From assembly GCF_051401765.1 (NCBI RefSeq), contig NW_027480481.1, positions 1,178,001-1,242,000 of the forward strand: DNA of 64,000 bases. The letters are read 5' to 3'. The number at the start of each line of letters is the position of its first letter. The first letter of the stretch is position 1. The position numbers and the translations under genes are program-made. This DNA is from Calliopsis andreniformis (Eukaryota > Arthropoda > Insecta > Hymenoptera > Andrenidae). The notes under the pieces are model-generated. The model worked only from the letters and a program-made list of their open reading frames with translations. It was not told the origin of the DNA and searched no databases. Below are positions 52,401-63,466 of the stretch, piece by piece.

Positions 52401-55400
52401 CTCAATCCTCAATCTGCAATCCTCAATAATCAATCTCCAATCCTAGATCCTCAATCCTCAATCCTCAATCCTCAATCCTCAATCCTCATTCTTCAATCCT
52501 CAATACCCAATCCTCAATCTTCAATCCTCAATCATCAATCCTCAATTCTCAATCCTCAATCCTCAATCCTCAGTCGTCAAACCTCAATCCCTGACCCTCT
52601 GCCCACATCCTCAACCCTCAGTCTTCAATCCTCAGTCCTCAGTCCTCAAACCTCTCTCCTCAACCTTCAGACATCATCCTCAATCCTCAATCCTCAATCC
52701 TCAATCCTCAATCTTCAATCCCTAATACTCAATCTTCAATCCTCAATGCTCAGTCCTCAAACCTCAATCCTGAATCTTCAATACTCAACCTTCAAGCCTC
52801 AATCCTCAGTCCTCAATCCTCGATCCTCAATCTTCAATCCTCAATCCTCAATCCTCAATCCTCAATCCTCTATCCTCAGTGATCAATACTCAATCTTCAA
52901 TACTCAATCATCGATCCTCAACCCTCAATCCTGAATCCTCAATCCTCAATCCTCAATCCTCATTTCTCAAACCTCAATTCTCAACCCTCAGTCCTCATCC
53001 TCAATTCTCAATCCTCAATCCTCAATCCTCAATCCTCTATTCTCAATACTCAATCCTCAATCCTCAATCCTCAATCCTCAATCCTCATTTCTCAAACCTC
53101 AATCCTCAACCCTCAGACCTCATCCTCAATTCTCAACTCTAAATCCTCAATCATCAATCCTCAATCTTCAATCCTCATTAATCAATATCCAATCCTAGAT
53201 CCTCAGTCCTCAATCCTCAATCCCCAATCTTCAATCCTCAATAATCAATCTCCAATCCTAGATCCTCAACCCTCAATCCTCAATCCTCAATCCTCAATCC
53301 TCATTCTTCAATCCTCAATACCCAATCCTCAATCTTCAATCCTCAATCATCAATCCTCAATTCTCAATCCTCAATCCTCAATCCTCAGTCGTCAAACCTC
53401 AATCCCTGACCCTCTGCCCTCATCCTCAACCCTCAGTCTTCAATCCTCAGTCCTCAGTCCTCAAACCTCTCTCCTTAACCCTCAGACATCATCCTCAATC
53501 CTCAATCCTCAATCCTCAATCCTCAATCTTCAATCCCTAATACTCAATCTTCTATCCTCAATCCTCAATCCTCAATCTTCAACCCTCAGTACTCAATATT
53601 CAATCCCCAATCCTCAATCCTCAATCCTCAATTCTGAATCCTCAATACTCAACCTTCAATCCCCAATCCTCAGTCCTCAGAACTCAACCATCAATCCTCA
53701 ATTCTCAATACTCAATAGAATATCCTGAATTCTCAGGATCCAATACTCAAACCTCAATCCTCAACCCTCAGCCCTCATCCTCCATCCTCAATCCTCAATC
53801 CTCAACCCTCAATATTCAACACACAACCCTCAGCCATGAATCCTCAATACTCAACGATCAATCCTCAATTCTCAACACTCAATAGAATATCCTGAATTCT
53901 CATGGTTCTATACTCAATCCACAATATTCAATAATCAAATCTCAATCCTCAATCTTCAATCCTCAATTCTCAATCTTCGATCATCAATCCTCAATCCTCA
54001 ATCCTCAATCCTCAACCTTCAATCCTCAATACTCAATCTTCAATCCTCAATCCTCAATCCTCAATCCTCAATCCTCAATTTTCAATCCTCAATCCTCAAT
54101 CCTCAATCCTCAATCCTCAATCCTCAATCCTCATTCTTCAATCCTCAATACCCAATCCTCAATCTTCAATCCTCAATCATCAATCCTCAATTCTCAATCC
54201 TCAATCCTCAATCCTCAGTCGTCAAACCTCAATCCCTGGCCCTCTGCCCTCATCCTCAACCCTCAGCCTTCAATCCTCAGTCCTCAGTCCTCAAACCTCT
54301 CTCCTCAACCCTCAGACATCATCCTCAATCCTCAATCCTCAATCCTCAATCCTCAATCTTCAATCCCTAATACTCAATCTTCTATCCTCAATGCTCAGTC
54401 CTCAAACCTCAATCCTCAATCTTCAATACTCAACCTCCAAGCCTCAACCCTCAGTCCTCAATCCTCGATCCTCAATCTTCAATCCTCAATATCCAATCTT
54501 CAATCCTCAATCCTCAATCCTCAATCCTCAAGCCTCAATTTTCAATCTTCAATCCTCAATCCTCAGAACTCAATCATCAATATTCAACCCTCAGTCCCCG
54601 TCCTCAATCCACAACCCTCAATCGTCAATCCTCAATCTTCAATCATCAATATTCAATCTTCAATCCTCAATGCTCAATCCTCAATCCTCAATCCTCAATC
54701 CTCAATCTTCAATCCTCAATCCTCAATCCTCAATCCTCAATCCTCAATCTTCAATCCTCAATACTCAATCTTCAATCCTCAATCCTCAATCTTCAATCCT
54801 CAATACTCAATCTTCAATCCTCAATCCTCAATCGTCAATCCTCAATCCTCAATCTTCAATCCTCAATACTCAATTTTCAATCCTCAATCCTCAATCCTCA
54901 ATCCTCAATTCTCAATCCTCAATCCTCTGCCCTCAGTCCTCAAACCTCAATCCTCAACACTCAGCCTTCGTCCTCCATCCTCAATCCTTAATCATCAATC
55001 CTGAATCTTCAATCCTCAATATTCAATCATCAACCCTCAATCCTCAACACTCAATCCTCAATCCCCAATCCTCAGTGATCAATACTCAATCTTTAATACA
55101 CAATCCTCAATCCCCAATCCTCAATCTTCAATCCTCAATCCTCAATCCTCAATCCTCAATCCTCAATCCTCAATCCTCAACCCTCAGACATCATCCTCAA
55201 TCCTTAATCCTCAATCCTCAATCCTCAACCTTCAATCCTCAATACTCAATCTTCAATCCTCACTCCTCAGCCCTCAAACCTCAATTCTGAATCCTGAATA
55301 CTCAACCTTCAATCCTCAATCCTGAGTCCTCAGTACTCAACCATCAATCCTCAATTCCCAATACTCAATAGAATATCGTGAATTCTCAGGATTCAATACT

Positions 55401-56310
55401 CAAACCTCAATCCTCTACCCTCAGCCCTCATCCTCCATCATCAATCCTCAATCCTCAATCCTCAATCTTCAATCCTCAGTACTCAATATTCAATCCCCAA
55501 TCCTCAATCCTCAATCCTCAATACTCAATCCTCAATCCTCAATCCTCAACCCTCAATCCACATTCCTCAAACCTCAATCCTCAACCCTCAGTCCTCATCC
55601 TCAATTCTCAATCCTCAATCCTCAATCCTCAATCCTCAATCTTCAATCCTCAATAATCGATCTCCAATCCTAGATCCTCAATACACAATCATCAATCCTT
55701 AATTCTCAACCTTCAATCCTCAATCCCCAGTCTTCAATCTTCAATCCTCAATGCTCAATCCTCAATGCTCAATCCTCAGTCCTCAATCCTCAGACCTGAA
55801 TCCTCAAACCTCAATCCTCAACCGTCAGTCCTCGTCCTCAATCCTCAAACCTCAATCCTCAATCCTCAATATTCAATCATCGATACTCAATCTTCAATCC
55901 TCAATCCTCATTTCTCAAACCTCAACCCTGAACCCTCAGACCTCATCCTCAATTCTCAATTCTAAATCCTCAATCATCAATCCTCAATCTTCAATCCTCA
56001 TTAATCAATCTCCAATCCTAGATCCTCAGTACTCAATCCTCAATCCCCAATCTTCAATCCTCAATAATCAATCTCCAATCCTAGATACTCAACCCTCAAT
56101 CCTCAATCCTCATTTCTCAAACCTCAATTCTCAACCCTCAGTCCTCATCCTCAATTCTCAATCCTCAATCCTCAATCCCCAATCCTCAATTCTCAATACT
56201 CAATCTTCAATGCTCAATCCTCAATCCTCAATCCTCATTTCTCAAACCTCAACCCTGAACCCTCAGACCTCATCCTCAATTCTCAATTCTAAATCCTCAA
56301 TCATCAATCC

Positions 56311-57091
56311 TCAATCTTCAATCCTCATTAATCAATCTCCAATCCTAGATCCTCAGTACTCAATCCTCAATCCCCAATCTTCAATCCTCAATAATCAATC
56401 TCCAATCCTAGATACTCAACCCTCAATCCTCAATCCTCAATCCTCAATCCTCAATCCTCACCCCTCAATCCTCATTCCTCAAACCTCAATCCTCAATCCT
56501 CATTCCTCAAACCTCAATCCTCAACCCTCAGTCCTCATCCTCAATTCTCAATCCTCAATCCTCAATCCTCAATCCTCAATCTTCAATCCTCAATAATCGA
56601 TCTCCAATCCTAGATCCTCAATACACAATCATCAATCCTTAATTCTCAACAATCAATCCTCAATCCCCAGTTTTCAATCTTCAATCCTCAATGCTCAATC
56701 CTCAATGCTCAATCCTCAGTCCTCAATTCTCAGTCCTCAATCCTCAAACCTCAATCCTCTACCGTCAGTCCTCGTCCTCAATCCTCAAACCTCAATCCTC
56801 AATCCTCAATATTCAATCATCGATACTCAATCTTCAATCCTCAATCCTCAATCCTCAATCCTCAATCCTCAATCCTCAATCCTCAATCTTCAATCCTCAA
56901 TCCTCAATCGTCAATCCTCAATCCTCAATTTTCAATCCTCAATACTCAATTTTCAATCCTCAATCCTGAATCCTCAATCCTCAATTCTCAATCCTCAATC
57001 CTCTGTCCTCAGTCCTCAAACCTCAATCCTCAACACTCAGCCCTCATCCTCCATCCTCAATCCTTAATCATCAATCCTCAATCTTGAATCC
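56311..57091 (+). repeat. 781-bp HOR, first of a dimer
   Basis: Counterpart of 32433-33213. Private changes CAACAATCAATCC near 56648 and CCAGTTTTC near 56667. Confidence 0.9.
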
Positions 57092-57872
57092 TCAATCTTC
57101 AATCCTCATTAATCAATCTCCAATCCTAGATCCTCAGTACTCAATCCTCAATCCCCAATCTTCAATCCTCAATAATCAATCTCCAATCCTACATACTCAA
57201 CCCTCAATCCTCAATCCTCAATCTTCAATCCTCAGTCCTCACCCCTCAATCCTCATTCCTCAAACCTCAATCCTCAATCCTCATTCCTCAAACCTCAATC
57301 CTCAACCCTCAGTCCTCATCCTCAATTCTCAATCCTCAATCCTCAATCCTCAATCCTCAATCTTCAATCCTCAATAATCGATCTCCAATCCTAGATCCTC
57401 AATACACAATCATCAATCCTTAATTCTCAACATTCAATCCTCAATCCCCAGTCTTCAATCTTCAATCCTCAATGCTCAATCCTCAATGCTCAATCCTCAG
57501 TCCTCAATTCTCAGTCCTCAATCCTCAAACCTCAATCCTCTACCGTCAGTCCTCGTCCTCAATCCTCAAACCTCAATCCTCAATCCTCAATATTCAATCA
57601 TCGATACTCAATCTTCAATCCTCAATCCTCAATCCTCAATCCTCAATCCTCAATCCTCAATCCTCAATCTTCAATCCTCAATCCTCAATCGTCAATCCTC
57701 AATCCTCAATTTTCAATCCTCAATACTCAATTTTCAATCCTCAATCCTGAATCCTCAATCCTCAATTCTCAATCCTCAATCCTCTGTCCTCAGTCCTCAA
57801 ACCTCAATCCTCAACACTCAGCCCTCATCCTCCATCCTCAATCCTTAATCATCAATCCTCAATCTTGAATCC
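57092..57872 (+). repeat. 781-bp HOR, second of a dimer
   Basis: Counterpart of 33214-33994. Three clustered private substitutions near 57,191-57,237 (CTACATAC, CAATCTTC, CAGTCCTC) leave the length unchanged. Confidence 0.9.
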
Positions 57873-59098
57873 TCAATATTCAATCATCAACCCTCGATCC
57901 TCAACCCTCAATCCTCCATCCTCAATCCTGAGTGATCAATACTCAATCTTTAATACACAATCCTCAATCCTCAATCCTCAATCCTCAATCCTCAATCCTC
58001 AATCCTCATTTCTCAAACCTCAATCCTCAACCCTCAGTCCTCATCCTCATTTCTCAATTCTCAATCCTCAATCATCATTCCTCGATCTTCAATCCTCAAT
58101 AATCAATCTCCAATTCTAGATCCTCAATCCTCAATCCTCAATCCTCAATCTGCAATCCTCAATAATCAATCTCCAATCCTAGATCCCCAATCCTCAGTCC
58201 TCAATCCTCAATCCTCAAACCTCATTCTTCAATCCTCAATCCTCAATTCTCAATACTCAATCTTCAATCCTCAATCCTCAATCCTCAATCCTCATTTCTC
58301 AAACCTCAATCCTCAACCCTCAGACCTCATCCTCAATTCTCAACTCTAAATCCTCAATCATCAATCCTCAATCTTCAATCCTCATTAATCAATCTCCAAT
58401 CCTAGATCCTCAATCCTCAATCCTCAACCTTCAATCCTCAATACTCAATCTTCAATCCTCAATCCTCAGCCCTCAAACCTCAATTCTGAATCCTCAATAC
58501 TCAATCTTCAGTCCTCAATCCTCAGTCCTCAGTACTCAACCATCAATCCTCAATTCTCAATACTCAATAGAATATCCTGAATTCTCAGGACTCAATACTC
58601 AAACCTCAATCCTCAACCCTCAGCCCTCATCCTCCATCCTCAATCCTCAATTCTCAATACTCAATCTTCAATGCTCAATCCTCAATCCTCAATCCTCATT
58701 TCTCAAACCTCAACCCTGAACCCTCAGACCTCATCCTCAATTCTCAATTCTAAATCCTCAATCATCAATCCTCAATCTTCAATCCTCATTAATCAATCTC
58801 CAATCCTAGATCCTCAGTACTCAATCCTCAATCCCCAATCTTCAATCCTCAATAATCAATCTCCAATCCTAGATACTCAACCCTCAATCCTCAATCCTCA
58901 TTTCTCAAACCTCAATTCTCAACCCTCAGTCCTCATCCTCAATTCTCAATCCTCAATCCTCAATCCCCAATCCTCAATTCTCAATACTCAATCTTCAATG
59001 CTCAATCCTCAATCCTCAATCCTCATTTCTCAAACCTCAACCCTGAACCCTCAGACCTCATCCTCAATTCTCAATTCTAAATCCTCAATCATCAATCC
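57873..59098 (+). repeat. 1,226-bp spacer of the 2.0-kb HOR
   Basis: Seven-heptamer form, hairpin at 58575, 327-bp duplication landmarks at 58671 and 58998. Confidence 0.88.
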
Positions 59099-59858
59099 TC
59101 AATCTTCAATCCTCATTAATCAATCTCCAATCCTAGATCCTCAGTACTCAATCCTCAATCCCCAATCTTCAATCCTCAATAATCAATCTCCAATCCTAGA
59201 TACTCAACCCTCAATCCTCAATCCTCAATCCTCAATCCTCAATCCTCACCCCTCAATCCTCATTCCTCAAACCTCAATCCTCAATCCTCATTCCTCAAAC
59301 CTCAATCCTCAACCCTCAGTCCTCATCCTCAATTCTCAATCCTCAATCCTCAATCCTCAATCCTCAATCTTCAATCCTCAATAATCGATCTCCAATCCTA
59401 GATCCTCAATACACAATCATCAATCCTTAATTCTCAACATTCAATCCTCAATCCCCAGTCTTCAATCTTCAATCCTCAATGCTCAATCCTCAATGCTCAA
59501 TCCTCAGTCCTCAATTCTCAGTCCTCAATCCTCAAACCTCAATCCTCTACCGTCAGTCCTCGTCCTCAATCCTCAATATTCAATCATCGATACTCAATCT
59601 TCAATCCTCAATCCTCAATCCTCAATCCTCAATCCTCAATCCTCAATCCTCAATCTTCAATCCTCAATCCTCAATCGTCAATCCTCAATCCTCAATTTTC
59701 AATCCTCAATACTCAATTTTCAATCCTCAATCCTGAATCCTCAATCCTCAATTCTCAATCCTCAATCCTCTGTCCTCAGTCCTCAAACCTCAATCCTCAA
59801 CACTCAGCCCTCATCCTCCATCCTCAATCCTTAATCATCAATCCTCAATCTTGAATCC
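59099..59858 (+). repeat. 781-bp HOR with a 21-bp deletion (760 bp)
   Basis: Lacks three heptamers after the TCGTCC hexamer near 59,572, so it is 760 bp. This is the only length variant I found among the thirteen complete 781-bp-type units. Confidence 0.9.
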
Positions 59859-60638
59859 TCAATATTCAATCATCAACCCTCGATCCTCAACCCTCAATCC
59901 TCCATCCTCAATCCTGAGTGATCAATACTCAATCTTTAATACACAATCCTCAATCCTCAATCCTCAATCCTCAATCCTCAATCCTCAATCCTCATTTCTC
60001 AAACCTCAATCCTCAACCCTCAGTCCTCATCCTCATTTCTCAATTCTCAATCCTCAATCATCATTCCTCGATCTTCATTCCTCAATAATCAATCTCCAAT
60101 TCTAGATCCTCAATCCTCAATCCTCAATCCTCAATCTGCAATCCTCAATAATCAATCTCCAATCCTAGATCCCCAATCCTCAATCCTCAATCCTCAATCC
60201 TCAAACCTCATTCTTCAATCCTCAATCCTCAATTCTCAATACTCAATCTTCAATCCTCAATCCTCAATCCTCAATCCTCATTTCTCAAACCTCAATCCTC
60301 AACCCTCAGACCTCATCCTCAATTCTCAACTCTAAATCCTCAATCATCAATCCTCAATCTTCAATCCTCATTAATCAATCTCCAATCCTAGATCCTCAAT
60401 CCTCAATCCTCAACCTTCAATCCTCAATACTCAATCTTCAATCCTCAATCCTCAGCCCTCAAACCTCAATTCTGAATCCTCAATACTCAATCTTCAGTCC
60501 TCAATCCTCAGTCCTCAGTACTCAACCATCAATCCTCAATTCTCAATACTCAATAGAATATCCTGAATTCTCAGGACTCAATACTCAAACCTCAATCCTC
60601 AACCCTCAGCCCTCATCCTCCATCCTCAATCCTCAATC
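59859..60638 (+). repeat. Partial spacer of the 2.0-kb HOR
   Basis: Counterpart of 36009-36786 and of the stretch at about 48,143-48,920. Hairpin at 60561. Confidence 0.82.
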
Positions 60639-60996
60639 CTCAATCCTCAATCCTCAATCCTCAATCTTCAATTCCAGATCCTCAACCCTCAATCCTCAAT
60701 CCTCATTCCTCAATCCTCATTCTTCAATCCTCAATACCCAATCCTCAATCCTCAATCCTCAATCTTCAATCCTCAATAATCAATCTCCAATCCTACATCC
60801 TCAATCCCCAATCCTCAATCCTTAATCCTCAATCTTCAATCCTCAATCGCCAGTCCTCAATCTTCAATCCTCAATGCCCAATCCTCAACCCTCAGGCCTC
60901 AGTCCTCAATCCTCAATCCTCAATCCTCAAACCTCAATCCTCAACCGTCAGTCCTCGTCCTCAATCCTCAACCCTCAATCCTCAATCCCCAATCTT

Positions 60997-61142
60997 CAAT
61001 CTCCAATCCTAGATCCTCAATCCTCAATCCTCAATCCCCAATCTTCAATCCTCAATAATCAATATCCAATCCTAGATCCTCAATCCTCAATCCTCAATCC
61101 CCAATCTTCAATCCTCAATAATCGATCTCCAATCCTAGATCC
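60997..61142 (+). repeat. 63-bp block cluster (3 words)
   Basis: Words at 61010, 61073 and 61136; copy of the 37.15-kb cluster at +23,850. Confidence 0.87.
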
Positions 61143-62070
61143 TCAACCCTCAATCCTCAATCCTCAATCCTCAATCCTCATTCTTCAACCCTCAATACCC
61201 AATCCTCAATCTTCAATCCTCTATCAACAATCCTGAATTCTCAATCCTCAATCCTCAGTCCTCAGCCGTCAAACATCAATCCCCGACCCTCAGCCCTCAT
61301 CCTCAATCCTCAGTCCTCAATCCTCAGTCCTCAGTCCTCAAACCTCAATCCTCAACCCTCAGACATCATCCTCAATCCTTAATCCTCAATCCTCAATCCT
61401 CAACATTCAATCCTCAATACTCAATCTTCAATCCTCAATCCTCAGCCCTCAAACCTCTATTCTGAATCCTCAATACTCAACCTTCAATTCTCAATCTTCA
61501 GTCCTCAGTACTCAACCATCGATCCTCTATTCTCAGTACTCAATAGAATATCCTGAATTCTCAGGATTCAATACTCAAACATCAATCCTCAACCCTCAGC
61601 CCTCATCCTCCATCATCAATCCTCAATCCTCAATCCTCAATCTTCAACCCTCAGTACTCAATATTCAATCCCCAATCCTCAATCCTCAATCCTCAATTCT
61701 GAATCCTCAATACTCAACCTTCAATCCCCAATCCTCAGTCCTCAGAACTCAACCATCAATCCTCAATTCTCAATACTCAATAGAATATCCTGAATTCTCA
61801 GGATCCAATACTCAAACCTCAATCCTCAACCCTCAGCCCTCATCCTCCATCCTCAATCCTCAATCCTCAACCCTCAATATTCAACACACAACCCTCAGCC
61901 ATGAATCCTCAATACTCAACGATCAATCCTCAATTCTCAACACTCAATAGAATATCCTGAATTCTCATGGTTCAATACTCAATCCACAATATTCAATAAT
62001 CAAATCTCAATCCTCAATCTTCAATCCTCAATACTCAATCTTCGATCATCAATCCTCAATCCTCAATCCT

Positions 62071-63466
62071 CAAGCCTCAATTTTCAACCTTCAATCCTCA
62101 ATCCTCAGAACTCAATCATCAATATTCAACCCTCAGTCCTCGTCCTCAATCCACAACCCTCAATCGTCAATCCTCAATCTTCAATCATCAATATTCAATA
62201 TTCAATCCTCAATGCTCAATCCTCAATCCTCAATCCTCAATCCTCAATCTTCAATCCTCAATCCTCAATCCTCAATCCTCAATCCTCAATCCTCAATCTT
62301 CAATCCTCAATACTCAATCTTCAATCCTCAATCCTCAATCTTCAATCCTCAATACTCAATCTTCAATCCTCAATCCTCAATCGTCAATCCTCAATCCTCA
62401 ATCTTCGATCCTCAATACTCAATTTTCAATCCTCAATCCTCAATCCTCAATCCTCAATCCTCAATTCTCAATCCTCAATCCTCTGCCCTCAGTCCTCAAA
62501 CCTCAATCCTCAACACTCAGCCTTCGTCCTCCATCCTCAATCCTTAATCATCAATCCTGAATCTTCAATCCTCAATATTCAATCATCAACCCTCAATCCT
62601 CAACACTCAATCCTCAATCCCCAATCCTCAGTGATCAATACTCAATCTTTAATACACAATCCTCAATCCTCAATCCTCAATCTTCAATCCTCAATCCTCA
62701 ATCCTCAATCCTCAATCCTCAATCCTCAATCCTCAACCCTCAGACGTCATCCTCAATCCTTAATCCTCAATCCTCAATCCTCAACCTTCAATCCTCAATA
62801 CTCAATCTTCAATCCTCACTCCTCAGCCCTCAAACCTCAATTCTGAATCCTCAATACTCAACCTTCAATCCTCAATCCTGAGTCCTCAGTACTCAACCAT
62901 CAATCCTCAATTCCCAATACTCAATAGAATATCGTGAATTCTCAGGATTCAATACTCAAACCTCAATCCTCTACCCTCAGCCCTCATCCTCCATCATCAA
63001 TCCTCAATCCTCAATCCTCAATCTTCAATCCTCAGTACTCAATATTCAATCCCCAATCCTCAATCCTCAATCCTCAATACTCAATCCTCAATCCTCAATC
63101 CTCAACCCTCAATCCTCATTCCTCAAACCTCAATCCTCAACCCTCAGTCCTCATCCTCAATTCTCAATCCTCAATCCTCAATCCTCAATCCTCAATCTTC
63201 AATCCTCAATAATCGATCTCCAATCCTAGATCCTCAATACACAATCATCAATCCTTAATTCTCAACCTTCAATCCTCAATCCCCAGTCTTCAATCTTCAA
63301 TCCTCAATGCTCAATCCTCAATGCTCAATCCTCAGTCCTCAATCCTCAGACCTGAATCCTCAAACCTCAATCCTCAACCGTCAGTCCTCGTCCTCAATCC
63401 TCAAACCTCAATCCTCAATCCTCAATATTCAATCATCGATACTCAATCTTCAATCCTCAATCCTCA
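62071..63466 (+). repeat. ~1.4-kb copy of 30651-32032 (offset 31,420 to 31,434 bp)
   Basis: Starts at the CAAGCCTCAATTTTC word, which follows directly on a copy of 38.2-kb sequence, so 62,071 is a join. The offset rises by 14 bp (two heptamers) within a perfect run near 62.25-62.45 kb. The hairpin at 62932 carries the same TCGTGA arm as 31498 and 55376. Confidence 0.82.

Larger units (their letters stand above)
47635..54833 (+). repeat. 7.2-kb segmental duplication, copy 2 (offset 12,134 bp)
   Basis: Partner of 35501-42699. It starts inside a 781-bp unit, so that unit is truncated here. Hairpins 48845, 49835, 50072, 50239, 53723 and 53890 all sit 12,134 bp after their partners. Confidence 0.9.
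54179..62072 (+). repeat. ~7.9-kb segmental duplication, copy 2
   Basis: Partner of 30301-38222. Private changes include AATCTTCAATCC for GAATCTTCAATCC near 54418, the seven-heptamer run at 57959-58007, and loss of three heptamers near 59570. At 61,551 the hairpin is intact (CAGGATT) whereas the partner has CAGGTTT. Confidence 0.88.
1721..62947 (+). repeat. Dispersed hairpin word TCCTGAATTCTCAGGA, 47 copies
   Basis: A 6-bp perfect inverted repeat (TCCTGA/TCAGGA) around ATTC, always after AATAGAATA. Starts of the 26 intact copies: 1721, 2711, 2948, 6927, 9490, 12362, 14685, 15600, 17780, 18017, 26174, 28181, 30188, 34704, 36711, 37938, 41589, 43325, 46976, 48845, 50072, 53723, 58575, 60561, 61551, 61788. 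CATGG class (right arm broken): 3115, 8091, 14071, 18184, 38105, 41756, 43492, 47143, 50239, 53890, 61955. TCAGGG: 7917. TCAGGT: 37701, 43088, 49835. TCCAGA left arm: 3673, 18798, 20707. TCGTGA left arm: 31498, 55376, 62932. None lies in the five-unit 781-bp array. The word stays in heptamer register (TGAATTC, TCAGGAC), so it probably arose by substitution within heptamers. Confidence 0.85.
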
